Assembly: GCF_001625695.1 (NCBI RefSeq)
Contig: NZ_AUXY01000063.1
Location: 1 to 64,000, forward strand
Direction of reading: 5' to 3'
DNA from: Pseudoalteromonas luteoviolacea H33-S
GTDB taxonomy: Bacteria > Pseudomonadota > Gammaproteobacteria > Enterobacterales > Alteromonadaceae
Length of the DNA stretch: 64,000 nt
Shown: positions 8,141 through 17,242 of the stretch, piece by piece
Numbering within the stretch: position 1 is the first letter of the stretch
Layout: the number at the start of each line of letters is the position of its first letter
The notes under the pieces: model-generated
Databases searched by the model: none
What the model was told of the DNA's origin: nothing
Seen by the model: the letters and a program-made list of their open reading frames with translations, nothing else
Position numbers and translations under genes: made by a program

Positions 8141-10250
8141 AGTCAAAGCCAAGATATGCTTGTCTGCCTCTAAGCGGTGCATAAATATAGGTGACGTCAT
8201 ATCCCCCCTCGTTGTCAAACAACAGTGGAGACTCGTCATCAGCTGCTTGATTGTAATCTAGCGCATTATTCATACCTGCATATAGCTTAATATTACTTGT
8301 CAGTGCATAGGTGACTTTAAAATCTAGCAATCCATAACTAGAGACGTCAGTGGCTTTAGGTTGTTGTGCCTGCATATCATTGAAACCCTCATAGCCATAA
8401 TCATTCAAGTCTCGGCTGGGCACAAATAGGTAATTGGCTGTAACGGTCCACGCGGCTTGCACAAACTCAAGATTGATACTGGCGCGTTTTTCGGTGGGTG
8501 CTATGCCAAAGGAGGACTTAAATTCATCATTGTACCTGTAAGTCTCAATACTGGCGCCAAGCTGAAGTTGCTCCAATAGTTGATAGCTCAATGCGAGATC
8601 CCAAGCCAACACATCAGCCTGTTCAGATAATTGGCCTAGTACAGGTGTACCAGTTTCGTTGTGAGACAGGGTGGCTAGATTATCGACTTGCGTATAGGCC
8701 AATGACAATGTTGCATTGAGTTTGTCTGCACTGTGGTTCAGTGAATAGTTATACCCGACAGATCGTTCGACATCATGCACAGCGACTAAGTAACCTTTTT
8801 CAGCATCTAATATCCCGTGATCGCTTTCGAAAAAAGACAATGGTGCGCGGTAGCCTTGACCTACAGATAACCGTGATGTCCAGTTTTCGTGGTGAAACCA
8901 GCGTATGTCCAGCCGTGGAGAAACTAAGGTTTCATCTATTTCGTTATCAGTGACTCGATTGGCGATAAAATCTGCGGTGATGCGGTCGAAGCGTACTGCT
9001 AAGGCCAGCTCAAAATCAATGGACGGGGTATAGGTTTCCTGAATATACAAACCTGATACGGTGTAATCAAAGCTGTCAGACATATAGAGTGGGTTGTTGG
9101 CTAGTGCTGCGCTGTGACTACGCATTTGCTCATCACGGTGATCGACTCCCAGGGTGATAAGGTGCTGATCATTCAGTGCATAATAGAGTTTGGCAGTGAT
9201 AAATTGCATGTCATCTTTCGCAAAGTAATCAATACTTTCGTAGAAAGAGTCTTGAATATGCTCAACATTGGCATAGCTGATATCGACAGTGAGCTTGTCA
9301 TTCACACTGTGTAGCAGTGATACTAACCACTCTTCTCTTTGTGTGTCTACCCACTCTGCCGTTTCCCAAGGGTGGCCGACATAACGACCATCGACTTGGT
9401 TATCGATGAACAAACGCTCAGCTTCTCCTTGATTGACACTGGCCAGCGTCTCGGCTATCGAGCTGGTGGTGTCGCCAAGTACTGGACCGCCAAACACTTC
9501 AGAGTCACTGCGTCCATAGCGCGCTTTGATGGTCGTGTCGAGTGATAAATCATGGGTAAGCGTGATGGCAATGGACTGATTGTCTAAAAGTGGAGATTCA
9601 CTGACGCCATTGTGGTCGCCGTCAAATTGATCACGACTGTCTTGTTGCGCAATGGCACTGATGCTGCTGCGCTCATCTTCACTGACGCCCATAGCAACCA
9701 TGGATACTTTTCTATACCCATGATTGCCGACCGCCATGTCTAGCTCAGCGGCATTTTTAGTTGGCTTTTGGGACACTAAATTAACCGTCCCGCCAATGGC
9801 TTCGGGCGCGGTCAATGATGCACCTGCACCGCGTGCAATTTCTATGGTGCCAATGCCAGATGTCGCGATGCTATCCATACCATAAAACCCAGATAACATG
9901 GTGTGCATGGGCACGCCATCGATCAATACATTGGTGTGCTCCCCCTTCATACCATTGATCATGATGCGTTTTGCGCCACACATTGAGCATTCGTTGGAGA
10001 CTCGAATGCCGAGTGCCTTATCTATCGCCTCCGTTAAATTGGCAGCCTGCATATTTTTTAATTGCTCGGCATCTATCAGTTCTGTTCTAGCAATGCTGTC
10101 TTTTAATATGCCACGTGCTTGCAGCCGAGATTGCACACCTTGAACTTCAATATGCTCAAGTGCTGTTTTATCTGAAGTTGAAGTATTTGCGAATACGCCC
10201 GCAGAGCTAAATAGCAGACTAGTTATTAATGAAGGTGTTAGATAATTCAC
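8130..10250 (-). CDS. TonB-dependent outer-membrane receptor with CxxC plug, Fur-controlled
   Basis: A 706-residue outer-membrane active transporter driven by TonB. A signal peptide (1-21) is followed by a TonB-box-like segment (HIEVQGV near 33-39), a plug domain (about 45-160, with VLIDGVPMH and GGTVNLVSQKP) and a 22-strand-type barrel ending in an aromatic residue (GFDYDF). The plug contains an unusual pair Cys88/Cys91 in NECSMCGAKRIMINGM, in the position where most receptors read R(x)RG. The start is GTG; an in-frame TGA lies four codons upstream, so no earlier start exists. A perfect Fur box lies 15 bases upstream of the start. The co-translated downstream gene is the CNWC thioredoxin-like protein. 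Ligand unknown: a ferric siderophore, haem or another metal complex. Confidence 0.9.
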   Translation of the reverse strand: MNYLTPSLITSLLFSSAGVFANTSTSDKTALEHIEVQGVQSRLQARGILKDSIARTELIDAEQLKNMQAANLTEAIDKALGIRVSNECSMCGAKRIMINGMKGEHTNVLIDGVPMHTMLSGFYGMDSIATSGIGTIEIARGAGASLTAPEAIGGTVNLVSQKPTKNAAELDMAVGNHGYRKVSMVAMGVSEDERSSISAIAQQDSRDQFDGDHNGVSESPLLDNQSIAITLTHDLSLDTTIKARYGRSDSEVFGGPVLGDTTSSIAETLASVNQGEAERLFIDNQVDGRYVGHPWETAEWVDTQREEWLVSLLHSVNDKLTVDISYANVEHIQDSFYESIDYFAKDDMQFITAKLYYALNDQHLITLGVDHRDEQMRSHSAALANNPLYMSDSFDYTVSGLYIQETYTPSIDFELALAVRFDRITADFIANRVTDNEIDETLVSPRLDIRWFHHENWTSRLSVGQGYRAPLSFFESDHGILDAEKGYLVAVHDVERSVGYNYSLNHSADKLNATLSLAYTQVDNLATLSHNETGTPVLGQLSEQADVLAWDLALSYQLLEQLQLGASIETYRYNDEFKSSFGIAPTEKRASINLEFVQAAWTVTANYLFVPSRDLNDYGYEGFNDMQAQQPKATDVSSYGLLDFKVTYALTSNIKLYAGMNNALDYNQAADDESPLLFDNEGGYDVTYIYAPLRGRQAYLGFDYDF

Positions 10251-10264
10251 GATGTCTATTCACA

Positions 10265-10279
10265 TGATAATGATTATCA
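10265..10279 (-). promoter_or_regulatory. Fur box upstream of the CxxC TonB receptor
   Basis: TGATAATGATTATCA matches the 7-1-7 Fur consensus (TGATAAT-N-ATTATCA) at all 14 positions. It sits just upstream of the GTG start at 10250, where bound Fur would block transcription when iron is plentiful. Confidence 0.9.
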
Positions 10280-10470
10280 TTAATGTTAAGTGTTTATGTA
10301 CCTTGAGCGCAAGTAATAATTTATTTTTTATCCTTGTAACCAGAAAGCGCTTGATAGGGTCTATTTGTTAGTAAAAACATATAAAAGCTAATTTTTTACA
10401 GGGCTGAAATTGGCGCAGGACTAAATTAGGCCCTAAATTTACTAAGCGGAAGTGACAAAAAGGTGAATAA

Positions 10471-12114
10471 ATGAACTTTTTAGCGGGATTAACGATACGA
10501 CAGCGACTTTCTGTCGGGTACGGCGCTATTTTGTGTTTGATGATCATATTAACAGGGATAGGCATTAAAGACGTTAACTTTATAGATGACACCTTGGCTC
10601 AAATGACGGATGTCAATTCGGTAAAACAGCGATATGCGATTAATTTTAGAGGCAGTGTGCATGACACCGCGATAGCTATTCGAGATGTGGCAATCGCCCG
10701 CTCTGACAATGATCTGCGCCAATTTGAACGTGAGATTGCTGAATTGGAGCGCTTTTATATTGAAGCTGAAAACAGCATGGCACAAATGAAATCCAAAGGG
10801 GTGCCGTTTAATGATAATGAAAGACGTATTTTAAAAAGTATTGAAGATATTAAAGTCACCACACGGCCTTTGGTGGCAAGGATTATTGAGAAAAAGCGGG
10901 CGGGTGAAAACGTCGACGAGGTGGTGCTTGAGCAAGCACGACCTGCTTTTATGACTTGGCTGGCGCGGATCAATGAATTTATCGACTATCAAGAAGAAGC
11001 AAACCAAATTGCCACGCCAGAGGCGCGTGCAGTCGCCGGTGGGTTTGGTCAGTTCATGGTCGGTGCAACCATACTGGCCATTGCGGTGAGTGTATTTATA
11101 GGGTTGATGATTGCGAAGAGTATTCGTGAAGCGCTGGGCGGTGAAGTACGCCAAGCTGAAAAGGCTTTGTCAGCCATTTCACAAGGGGATCTTACCCAGA
11201 GTATGTCCACTGACTACCCCAATAGCATGTTGTCTAAATTATTTGATATGAAATTACAGCTCACTGAAATTGTTTCCAAGATTGTGGGTGGATCAGCAGA
11301 CTTAGCTGAGCAAGCTAAGGTTGTTTCTTCTGGCTCCGATGATATTTATGCCGCAGCGCAGCAGCAGGCTTCTTTAACGCAGCAGACTGTGGTGCGATTG
11401 GATCACTTACGCAGCAGCATTGATCATGTTAGTGAACTGACAGCCAGAACCGAGGAAAACTCTGAGTCTACGGTTGAGTTTGCAGACAAAGGTCGCGATG
11501 CCATTGCTGCCAGCGCCGCAGAAATTGTCCGTATTGCAGAGACGGTTAATGGCACAGTTGCACAGATCAAAAAGTTAGAAGCCAATACCGAGCAAATTGG
11601 TGGAATTGCCAACGTTATTAGTGGCATATCAGAGCAGACCAACTTGCTGGCATTGAATGCAGCGATAGAAGCGGCGCGAGCGGGTGAGTCTGGGCGCGGC
11701 TTTGCGGTGGTGGCGGATGAAGTAAGGCAGCTTGCTAAGCGCACCGGTGAGGCGACAGGTCAAATCGAGGCCATGATTGGTGAAATTCAAAAAGAAACCT
11801 CGGCTTCAGTTGAGGCGATGGAGCAAACTCAGCCTCAAGTTGAAAATGGCAAAGCACTTATCCAAGAGGCCACTGAGTTGTTGCAAAGCATCGATGCCCA
11901 AGCCAGTGATTCTCTTCAGCGAGTGAGGGAAGTCGTGCAAGCCAGTGCGGATCAAGTGGGGGCTATCTCGGAAGTATCTGAAGCGATGAACTCCATTGCG
12001 TCCATGTCGGACAATGCCATTGAAGTAACAGAGACCAACCGAAATGCAACACAAAAACTAGATGAACTATCAGCTGGTATGCGCAGTGCTATTAGCTTTT
12101 TTAAAGTGCGTTAG
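10471..12114 (+). CDS. Methyl-accepting chemotaxis protein (4HB-type sensor)
   Basis: A 547-residue chemoreceptor. A first membrane helix (about 12-32) leads to a periplasmic four-helix-bundle-like domain (about 35-190, starting with the [19 protein letters not shown] block). A second helix (about 192-213), a HAMP region and the cytoplasmic signalling domain follow. The highly conserved hairpin tip ([19 protein letters not shown], near 387-405) binds CheA and CheW. There is no C-terminal CheR-tethering pentapeptide. AGGTGA lies 7 bases upstream of the ATG. It heads a co-directional series with a BLUF photoreceptor and another chemoreceptor. The ligand is unknown. Confidence 0.93.
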   Translation: MNFLAGLTIRQRLSVGYGAILCLMIILTGIGIKDVNFIDDTLAQMTDVNSVKQRYAINFRGSVHDTAIAIRDVAIARSDNDLRQFEREIAELERFYIEAENSMAQMKSKGVPFNDNERRILKSIEDIKVTTRPLVARIIEKKRAGENVDEVVLEQARPAFMTWLARINEFIDYQEEANQIATPEARAVAGGFGQFMVGATILAIAVSVFIGLMIAKSIREALGGEVRQAEKALSAISQGDLTQSMSTDYPNSMLSKLFDMKLQLTEIVSKIVGGSADLAEQAKVVSSGSDDIYAAAQQQASLTQQTVVRLDHLRSSIDHVSELTARTEENSESTVEFADKGRDAIAASAAEIVRIAETVNGTVAQIKKLEANTEQIGGIANVISGISEQTNLLALNAAIEAARAGESGRGFAVVADEVRQLAKRTGEATGQIEAMIGEIQKETSASVEAMEQTQPQVENGKALIQEATELLQSIDAQASDSLQRVREVVQASADQVGAISEVSEAMNSIASMSDNAIEVTETNRNATQKLDELSAGMRSAISFFKVR

Positions 12115-12191
12115 CACCCATGCTTTGGTAAAGCGTCATTGTTGTTCATTAGATTATTGTTCGTGAAAATACGTGTGGAGAAGCAAACGAT

Positions 12192-12608
12192 ATGTTTCAA
12201 CTGGTATACATCAGCAAGGCTAAAAACCGGCTCGGTGAGCCCGAATTGCTTAAAATGATGGCGAATTTTCGGGCCCGTAATGCAGCCAATGAGATCACCG
12301 GCTTGCTCCTGTACGACGGTAAAGGCACGTTCATCCAATTATTAGAAGGTGAGGTGGATGCTGTGCAGGCATTATATTCATGTATTTGCCAAGATCCCCG
12401 TCATGAAAGGATCAACAAGTTACACGAGCAGACGGTTGAAAAACGCATGTTTTCACAGTGGCAAATGGGATTTAAGCGTCTTGATAAGTGTGACACCATT
12501 GAGCAAGAAGGCATGTCAGAGTTTTTAAATCAAGCAGATGGCTTTGAGTATTTGCAGCATCATCCAGAATTTTCAATTCAGCTTTTACACTATTTTAGAC
12601 AGTGCTGA
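12192..12608 (+). CDS. BLUF-domain blue-light sensor (stand-alone)
   Basis: A 138-residue single-domain flavin photoreceptor. BLUF domains bind FAD and switch by hydrogen-bond rearrangement in blue light. The key residues are present: Tyr6 in QLVYIS, Asn30 in FRARNAANEITG and Gln49 in GTFIQLLEGE, together with DPRH and the FSQWQMGF segment. About 45 residues follow the core, enough for the capping helices but not for an enzymatic output domain, so it should signal by protein contact, like PixD or BlrB. It lies 77 bases after one chemoreceptor gene and 40 bases before another on the same strand. A link to light-responsive motility is therefore plausible, but this is inference. Confidence 0.92.
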   Translation: MFQLVYISKAKNRLGEPELLKMMANFRARNAANEITGLLLYDGKGTFIQLLEGEVDAVQALYSCICQDPRHERINKLHEQTVEKRMFSQWQMGFKRLDKCDTIEQEGMSEFLNQADGFEYLQHHPEFSIQLLHYFRQC

Positions 12609-12648
12609 GAAGCTTGAAACTGCATAACTAAACCAAAAGGTGTTGATT

Positions 12649-14340
12649 ATGAATCAACTAAAAATTACACACCGTATCTATTTAATGAGTGGTATTCAGC
12701 TGGCGATGCTGCTGTTGGTCAGTACCATAGCCTTGGTGCAAATGGCAAAAATAGGATACGAGCTAATTGATATTGCGGAAGAGGATATTCCACTCAATAA
12801 CTTTCTTACGCAAATCACAGAGCATCAATTAGAGCAGGCCATTTTACTTGAGCGCATGCTTTTGTATAAATCATTGGCGGATAACGGCCATGCTGAATAT
12901 GACAATAAAATAAGTCAGCTTGAGCAAAAGCTCATCACATCCGTGGATAAAGTAGGTAAAGAAATAAAAGAGACTCGGGCTTTTGCAACTGAAGCAATCA
13001 CACTCGCGCACTCTCAAGAAGCGGCTAAAAAGTTTAAGCAGGTGCATCAAGAACTGGATGTGATAAGCAAGCATTATGCAAAGGTCAGCCTTGATATAAA
13101 TGCGCTTTTGGGGCAATTATCGCAAAAACCACTCATTGAGTTGATGCCGCAGGTGAAGCTGATTGAGCAGGAAGAAGATCAATTAAAAGACGAGTTAATA
13201 GCCCTCCTTGCTGATGTTCAAGAATTTACCCAAAAAGCAACGCATCAAGCAGAGCATGATGAGATTTTAGCGATTAAGCTTATCTCCGTGACTGCGATTG
13301 TCGCTGTGGTGATTGCTATTATCGTCGCGATATTTATTGGCCGTTCTATCACGCAGCCGATTGAAGCACTGATTGTCAGGCTAAAATCGATAGCCGGTGG
13401 CGATGGCGATTTAACCGTGATGCTGGATGAGTCCGCGAAAGATGAAACGGGCATTATGGCCAAGGAATTCAATAAATTTGTCTCTGGACTGCGTGCAACC
13501 ATTCAAAGTACCAATGAAGTCGTAAAAAGCTTGGGCAGCTCCTCTGAGCTGGCTATGAATGTGATGCGCCAAACAGAGCAAAGCGTGACGGAGCAGAAAA
13601 ATCAAACGGAGATGGTCGCGTCTGCAGTGTATGAAATGACGACCACCACGCAGGATATGTCAAAAAGTACAGCGCATGCGGCTGAAGCCACTGCCAAGGT
13701 GCGCGAAAAAGTGAACTCAGGAAAAAGCATCGCAACGCAAACCAATCAAATTATTGAGAACCTAGTATCAGAGCTTAACCTGGCATCGGATGAAATAGGC
13801 GAGCTGGTGGAAGAGACCAATAATATCAGCTCAGTACTGGAAGCTATTCAAAGTATCTCTGAGCAAACGAATTTGTTAGCACTCAATGCGGCTATTGAAG
13901 CGGCAAGGGCGGGTGACAGTGGCCGTGGCTTTGCCGTCGTCGCGGATGAAGTACGCACGCTTGCGACGCGCACCCAGTCATCAACGGCAGATATTCAAGA
14001 TTTATTAGATCGCTTAAAAACAGAAGCAAACAAAGTGGTGAGCAGTATGGAAAAGGGCAAAGCAAGTGCCCATAACTGCTATGAAAAAAGTGAAAAAACG
14101 CAACAAATGCTCGATGAGGCATCAGAGTCGATTGAACAAATTAATGACTTAAATACACAAATTGCGACGGCCACAGAAGAGCAATCTATGGTTGCAGTTG
14201 ATATAGATAAAAACATTAATAATATTAATGATTTGGCAAAAGAAACAGCGCAAGGGGCAAGTGAAACGGCCGATGCTAATCATAATATTGCCAAACGCAT
14301 TATTGATTTACACACTAACTTTAACCGTTTTGTGACCTAA
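12649..14340 (+). CDS. Methyl-accepting chemotaxis protein
   Basis: A 563-residue chemoreceptor. A membrane helix (about 10-30) is followed by a long helical periplasmic domain rich in Glu, Gln and Lys (about 35-200), a second helix (about 205-227), a HAMP domain ([15 protein letters not shown] onward) and the signalling domain with the conserved tip [19 protein letters not shown] near 403. The start at 12649 is chosen because AAGGTG lies 6 bases upstream; a GTG three codons earlier is possible. It directly follows the BLUF gene (40-base gap), consistent with co-transcription. The ligand is unknown; it could take input from the BLUF protein instead. Confidence 0.93.
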   Translation: MNQLKITHRIYLMSGIQLAMLLLVSTIALVQMAKIGYELIDIAEEDIPLNNFLTQITEHQLEQAILLERMLLYKSLADNGHAEYDNKISQLEQKLITSVDKVGKEIKETRAFATEAITLAHSQEAAKKFKQVHQELDVISKHYAKVSLDINALLGQLSQKPLIELMPQVKLIEQEEDQLKDELIALLADVQEFTQKATHQAEHDEILAIKLISVTAIVAVVIAIIVAIFIGRSITQPIEALIVRLKSIAGGDGDLTVMLDESAKDETGIMAKEFNKFVSGLRATIQSTNEVVKSLGSSSELAMNVMRQTEQSVTEQKNQTEMVASAVYEMTTTTQDMSKSTAHAAEATAKVREKVNSGKSIATQTNQIIENLVSELNLASDEIGELVEETNNISSVLEAIQSISEQTNLLALNAAIEAARAGDSGRGFAVVADEVRTLATRTQSSTADIQDLLDRLKTEANKVVSSMEKGKASAHNCYEKSEKTQQMLDEASESIEQINDLNTQIATATEEQSMVAVDIDKNINNINDLAKETAQGASETADANHNIAKRIIDLHTNFNRFVT

Positions 14341-14424
14341 TACCTTAGCCTATTTATCGAGTTGTCATTTTATGTTCACTAACTGCTTTTTATAGTGATA
14401 AAACGCAGCGCAGGAGCAAATAAA

Positions 14425-14916
14425 ATGAAAGACAGCAAAACGGGACATATTTTATTGGTGTGCATCATTTGCTTGATACTTGATCAAGGTACCAAGTGGT
14501 GGGCCAGCGACAGCCTAGTTGCTTGGCAGATGACTAGTTATTTGGGAGATGTGGTTCGCATAGGGTATACCGAAAACCTCGGCGTATTCCTGTCTTTGGG
14601 TGCTGAGTTATCACCTGCCCAGCGGATGGTGTTATTTGTTGGGATTATTGGATTATTTTTGCTGGTATTGCTTGGTTATATGATTAAAAGCCATGATTTG
14701 TCAAAACGACAATTGACGTCCCTTGCTTTGATATTTGCGGGTGGTTTGGGGAATTTACTCGATCGTATTTTCAATCAAGGCGCAGTGATTGATTTTATCA
14801 ACCTTGGGGTCGGCACAGTGCGTACTGGGGTGTTTAATGTTGCTGATACCGTTATTTTGTTGGGGGCTATGATGATCATTGCGTGTACGCCTTTTCAGTT
14901 GGAGCAGCATAAATAG
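14425..14916 (+). CDS. Signal peptidase II (LspA)-family protein
   Basis: A 163-residue inner-membrane aspartyl protease that would remove the signal peptide of diacylglyceryl-modified prolipoproteins. Four hydrophobic segments are visible. Family boxes present are DQGTKWW (Asp20), YTENLG (about 48-53), GGLGNLLDRI, VIDFINLG with Asp123 and FNVADTVI with Asp141, the catalytic pair. The ATG at 14425 has AGGAG 9 bases upstream; the GTG at 14395 is less likely. It is not beside ileS, ribF or fkpB, the usual lspA neighbours, so it is probably a second, orphan copy. The third box reads NLGVFLSLG rather than the common NxGAAFS. Confidence 0.85.
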   Translation: MKDSKTGHILLVCIICLILDQGTKWWASDSLVAWQMTSYLGDVVRIGYTENLGVFLSLGAELSPAQRMVLFVGIIGLFLLVLLGYMIKSHDLSKRQLTSLALIFAGGLGNLLDRIFNQGAVIDFINLGVGTVRTGVFNVADTVILLGAMMIIACTPFQLEQHK

Positions 14917-15013
14917 TATGTATAAAGCGTGAGTGCGAGTATGTCGTAAATATCCAATTTTACTATGTCCAATAGGCGTAAGCTCCTACATATCAAATAA
15001 ACAGGAGCAATTT

Positions 15014-15433
15014 ATGATATCTCAAAGCGAACTTTTTACACATTACTCATTTATACCATCTGCATTGGCGACATTGGGCGAGTCTGGGGAGCAAGTGCTC
15101 CCGGATGCCACAGTGCATTTGTTGCGCTTATATGTCTCGCAAATAAATGGCTGCCAATACTGCCAAATAATGCATACCGACGCCTTGCAAAATAGCGCAC
15201 CTGCTGAGCAATTCGACCTATTGTTGTCGGCACTCTCTTCTTCTGATTTGTCATTACTGAGTGCATTTGATCAAGCTGTTTTACAGCTAGCAAACGCGGT
15301 GACAAAATCTTTGCCGTTTGATTTAGCAGCTAAATCACAGCAGCCATTAACACAGGCGCAGCAATTGGCTGCTGTCGGCTTAGCGCTTCAGATAAATAGT
15401 TGGAATCGTGTAGCGATTGGCTTTAACTTTTAA
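15014..15433 (+). CDS. AhpD-like carboxymuconolactone decarboxylase-family protein
   Basis: A 139-residue protein with the AhpD-type catalytic helix INGCQYCQIMHTDAL: Cys47, Cys50 and His54 form the redox and proton-relay site of alkylhydroperoxidase-like members. It is a probable cytoplasmic peroxidase-type or disulfide-active protein; the real substrate is unknown. The start at 15014 has AGGAG 6 bases upstream; the frame is open back to 14933 but without a ribosome site. It is last in the co-directional chemoreceptor-BLUF-LspA run, and its 3' end overlaps the convergent DUF1842-like gene by 11 bases. Confidence 0.8.
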   Translation: MISQSELFTHYSFIPSALATLGESGEQVLPDATVHLLRLYVSQINGCQYCQIMHTDALQNSAPAEQFDLLLSALSSSDLSLLSAFDQAVLQLANAVTKSLPFDLAAKSQQPLTQAQQLAAVGLALQINSWNRVAIGFNF

Positions 15434-15878
15434 CTTGTAGGGCAAGCTGAGCGAGGTCTGAAATGTTGTTATTGTGAGTTTGGTGAATACTCAATTGCGG
15501 CTGATGTTGCCAAGTATCGGCCCTGAGATCGCGGTAACACAACTCTACCTGACCAGAGCGCCAGTGCTCGTTTAACAATATATTCAGTTTTATGTAGTGA
15601 TAAGGGCTGTTTTGTTGGTGCGGGCAGGGCTGTGCTTGCTGACCTAATAAATTAATCGCAATGGGGTGTGGATCTGAGGTATCGCGATAGTGAAATTCTC
15701 CGTTGAGGTGAAACATCAGCGCGTCCTTACGAGGTGATGACGAGAGTAATTTTGCACGTCCAGACAATGTTTTATCAGGTGTATAGACCAGCAATGACAT
15801 CTGACACAGTGGTGACTGGTTTTGCTGGCCAATTAAGTAGTTGATCAAAAATAGGCCATTGATACCACATTGTGTCAT
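15423..15878 (-). CDS. Hypothetical protein resembling DUF1842
   Basis: A 151-residue soluble protein. The N-terminal part (NGLFLINYLIGQQN, then MSLLVYTPDKTLSGRAKL) resembles the DUF1842 family of small secreted or cytosolic beta-rich proteins of unknown function. The start is uncertain: 15878 is preferred because CAGG lies 7 bases upstream, but the frame is open to 15947 with several other candidate starts. It converges with the AhpD-like gene. No function is proposed. Confidence 0.6.
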   Translation of the reverse strand: MTQCGINGLFLINYLIGQQNQSPLCQMSLLVYTPDKTLSGRAKLLSSSPRKDALMFHLNGEFHYRDTSDPHPIAINLLGQQAQPCPHQQNSPYHYIKLNILLNEHWRSGQVELCYRDLRADTWQHQPQLSIHQTHNNNISDLAQLALQVKS

Positions 15879-16019
15879 TTGCATACCTGCGTCCATCCAA
15901 TTGAAGAGAATCACACTGCTGATCATTTTGCAGTAGTGTGTTCTCAATCTAGTTTGCTAAAGGGGGTTATGCCATTACAGCGTATTACAGTTGATAGATT
16001 TGTGTATGTAAATACTCAC

Positions 16020-16577
16020 TTACGATGAGTAAATAAAGATAAAAATAGCCGGTGCGGCAAAGCCAGCTAACACCAAAAAGCCCCGAGGACCAAAAACACC
16101 ACGCTTTCCTTTCACCATAAACAGGGCAGAGATGGCCAAATAAATGAGTAAAACTGCATAGAAATCAGAAAACCACATCCATGCAGATCGGGCTTCATTG
16201 AGGTGTAAAAAGTTAAGTTGCCGTAGTAAAAAACGTGGTTTCACTTGCTCAACTAACACTTCATTTTTTTGGGGATATAGGTAGAGTGTTGTATCTTTCT
16301 CTAAAAATAGCTTGTAAGTTGCTTGATCTTGCCAGAAGCGCGCTTTTATTTTGTCCCTTACCTGCAGCGTGGTTAACAGTGTTGTCTCAAAGTCGTCGGA
16401 TTCTATGTTTACCCCAGAGAGCGGTATGGCATGGCTGGTACGGGTGACCTGATAGTTAGAGTTAAACTGATGAATATGATTCAGCGCGATCCCTGAAATA
16501 GCAAACACCAAAGTCATACCAATACAAAAATAGCCGATGTCTCGATGCAGGCTGCGATTGAGTTTAAACCATGACAT
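16020..16577 (-). CDS. PepSY-associated transmembrane protein
   Basis: A 185-residue inner-membrane protein. It opens with the LNRSLHRDIGYFCIGMTLVF segment typical of PepSY-associated TM-helix proteins, has a periplasmic loop (about 40-120), then HLNEARSAWMWFSDFYAVLL and a final helix. Members of this group commonly lie with iron-uptake receptors and are thought to help iron or haem-related redox steps at the inner membrane; no activity is proven. It lies 8 bases downstream of the DUF4920 gene (same strand) and is back-to-back with a Fur-box TonB receptor, which fits a metal-related role. Confidence 0.8.
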   Translation of the reverse strand: MSWFKLNRSLHRDIGYFCIGMTLVFAISGIALNHIHQFNSNYQVTRTSHAIPLSGVNIESDDFETTLLTTLQVRDKIKARFWQDQATYKLFLEKDTTLYLYPQKNEVLVEQVKPRFLLRQLNFLHLNEARSAWMWFSDFYAVLLIYLAISALFMVKGKRGVFGPRGFLVLAGFAAPAIFIFIYSS

Positions 16578-16585
16578 GGCGTGAT

Positions 16586-17026
16586 TTAATCTTCAATGGT
16601 GACAGCAACGGGTGTAAAGAGATGCAGCACTTGGGGCGTGTCAACGGGACCAAGGTTTTGTGCTTTGCGCCTTTGATTGGTTTGCTCTAGGGTGAGGGGA
16701 TGTACTTTTAAAGTACCCGTGGCAAACGCTGTTTTCCCTTGCGCTGTCATGGGAAAAACCATATCACCATCACGCACTTTGACGCGCAAAGTTTGAAATT
16801 TTTTGTCACTGGCCAATTGCATCCAACAACCACGTTTTTGGCATACACGTGTCACAGTCCCCTTAATCGTTGCGGGCTCTGTTGTATATCTTTGCGCGTT
16901 ACTTAACAGCGTGGAAATGGGAGTTATCTTGCTCATATCCGCGCCGCCATTATACGTTTTAGCAAGCGCCGCTTGGCTAAACACCAGCGTACCGATCATC
17001 ATTATTGGGGCCAGAACCGCTTTCAT
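16586..17026 (-). CDS. DUF4920 exported protein
   Basis: A 146-residue exported protein with a clear signal peptide (1-22, ending QAALA). The mature part has an OB-fold-like core with ATIKGTVTRVCQKRGCWMQL, the hallmark of DUF4920: two cysteines (VCQKRGCW) that could bind a metal or form a disulfide. No function is established. It forms a two-gene unit with the PepSY-helix gene and diverges from the TonB receptor at 17243; the roughly 215-base divergent region carries a Fur-like site that could affect both directions. Confidence 0.8.
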   Translation of the reverse strand: MKAVLAPIMMIGTLVFSQAALAKTYNGGADMSKITPISTLLSNAQRYTTEPATIKGTVTRVCQKRGCWMQLASDKKFQTLRVKVRDGDMVFPMTAQGKTAFATGTLKVHPLTLEQTNQRRKAQNLGPVDTPQVLHLFTPVAVTIED

Positions 17027-17209
17027 ATCTTTTCCTTAATTTGAATGTATTAACTAGAACAATACGTTACGACAAAATTGACGATGTTGGAATATTGCTC
17101 ACGCTATTTTCCTAGGTAAATAGTACCGATTTATTTATAACTTTTAGTTATTTGGTTATTGCTTTAAGCGCTTAGTTTAATTATTCTAGCGGCGCATTTC
17201 AAATGCGAT

Positions 17210-17224
17210 TCATTATTATTATCA
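17210..17224 (+). promoter_or_regulatory. Fur-like box upstream of the second TonB receptor
   Basis: TCATTATTATTATCA matches the 7-1-7 Fur consensus at 12 of 14 positions. It lies 18 bases before the ATG at 17243, within the divergent region shared with the DUF4920 gene. Confidence 0.7.
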
Positions 17225-17242
17225 TTTAAGGTGTATAAGGAC

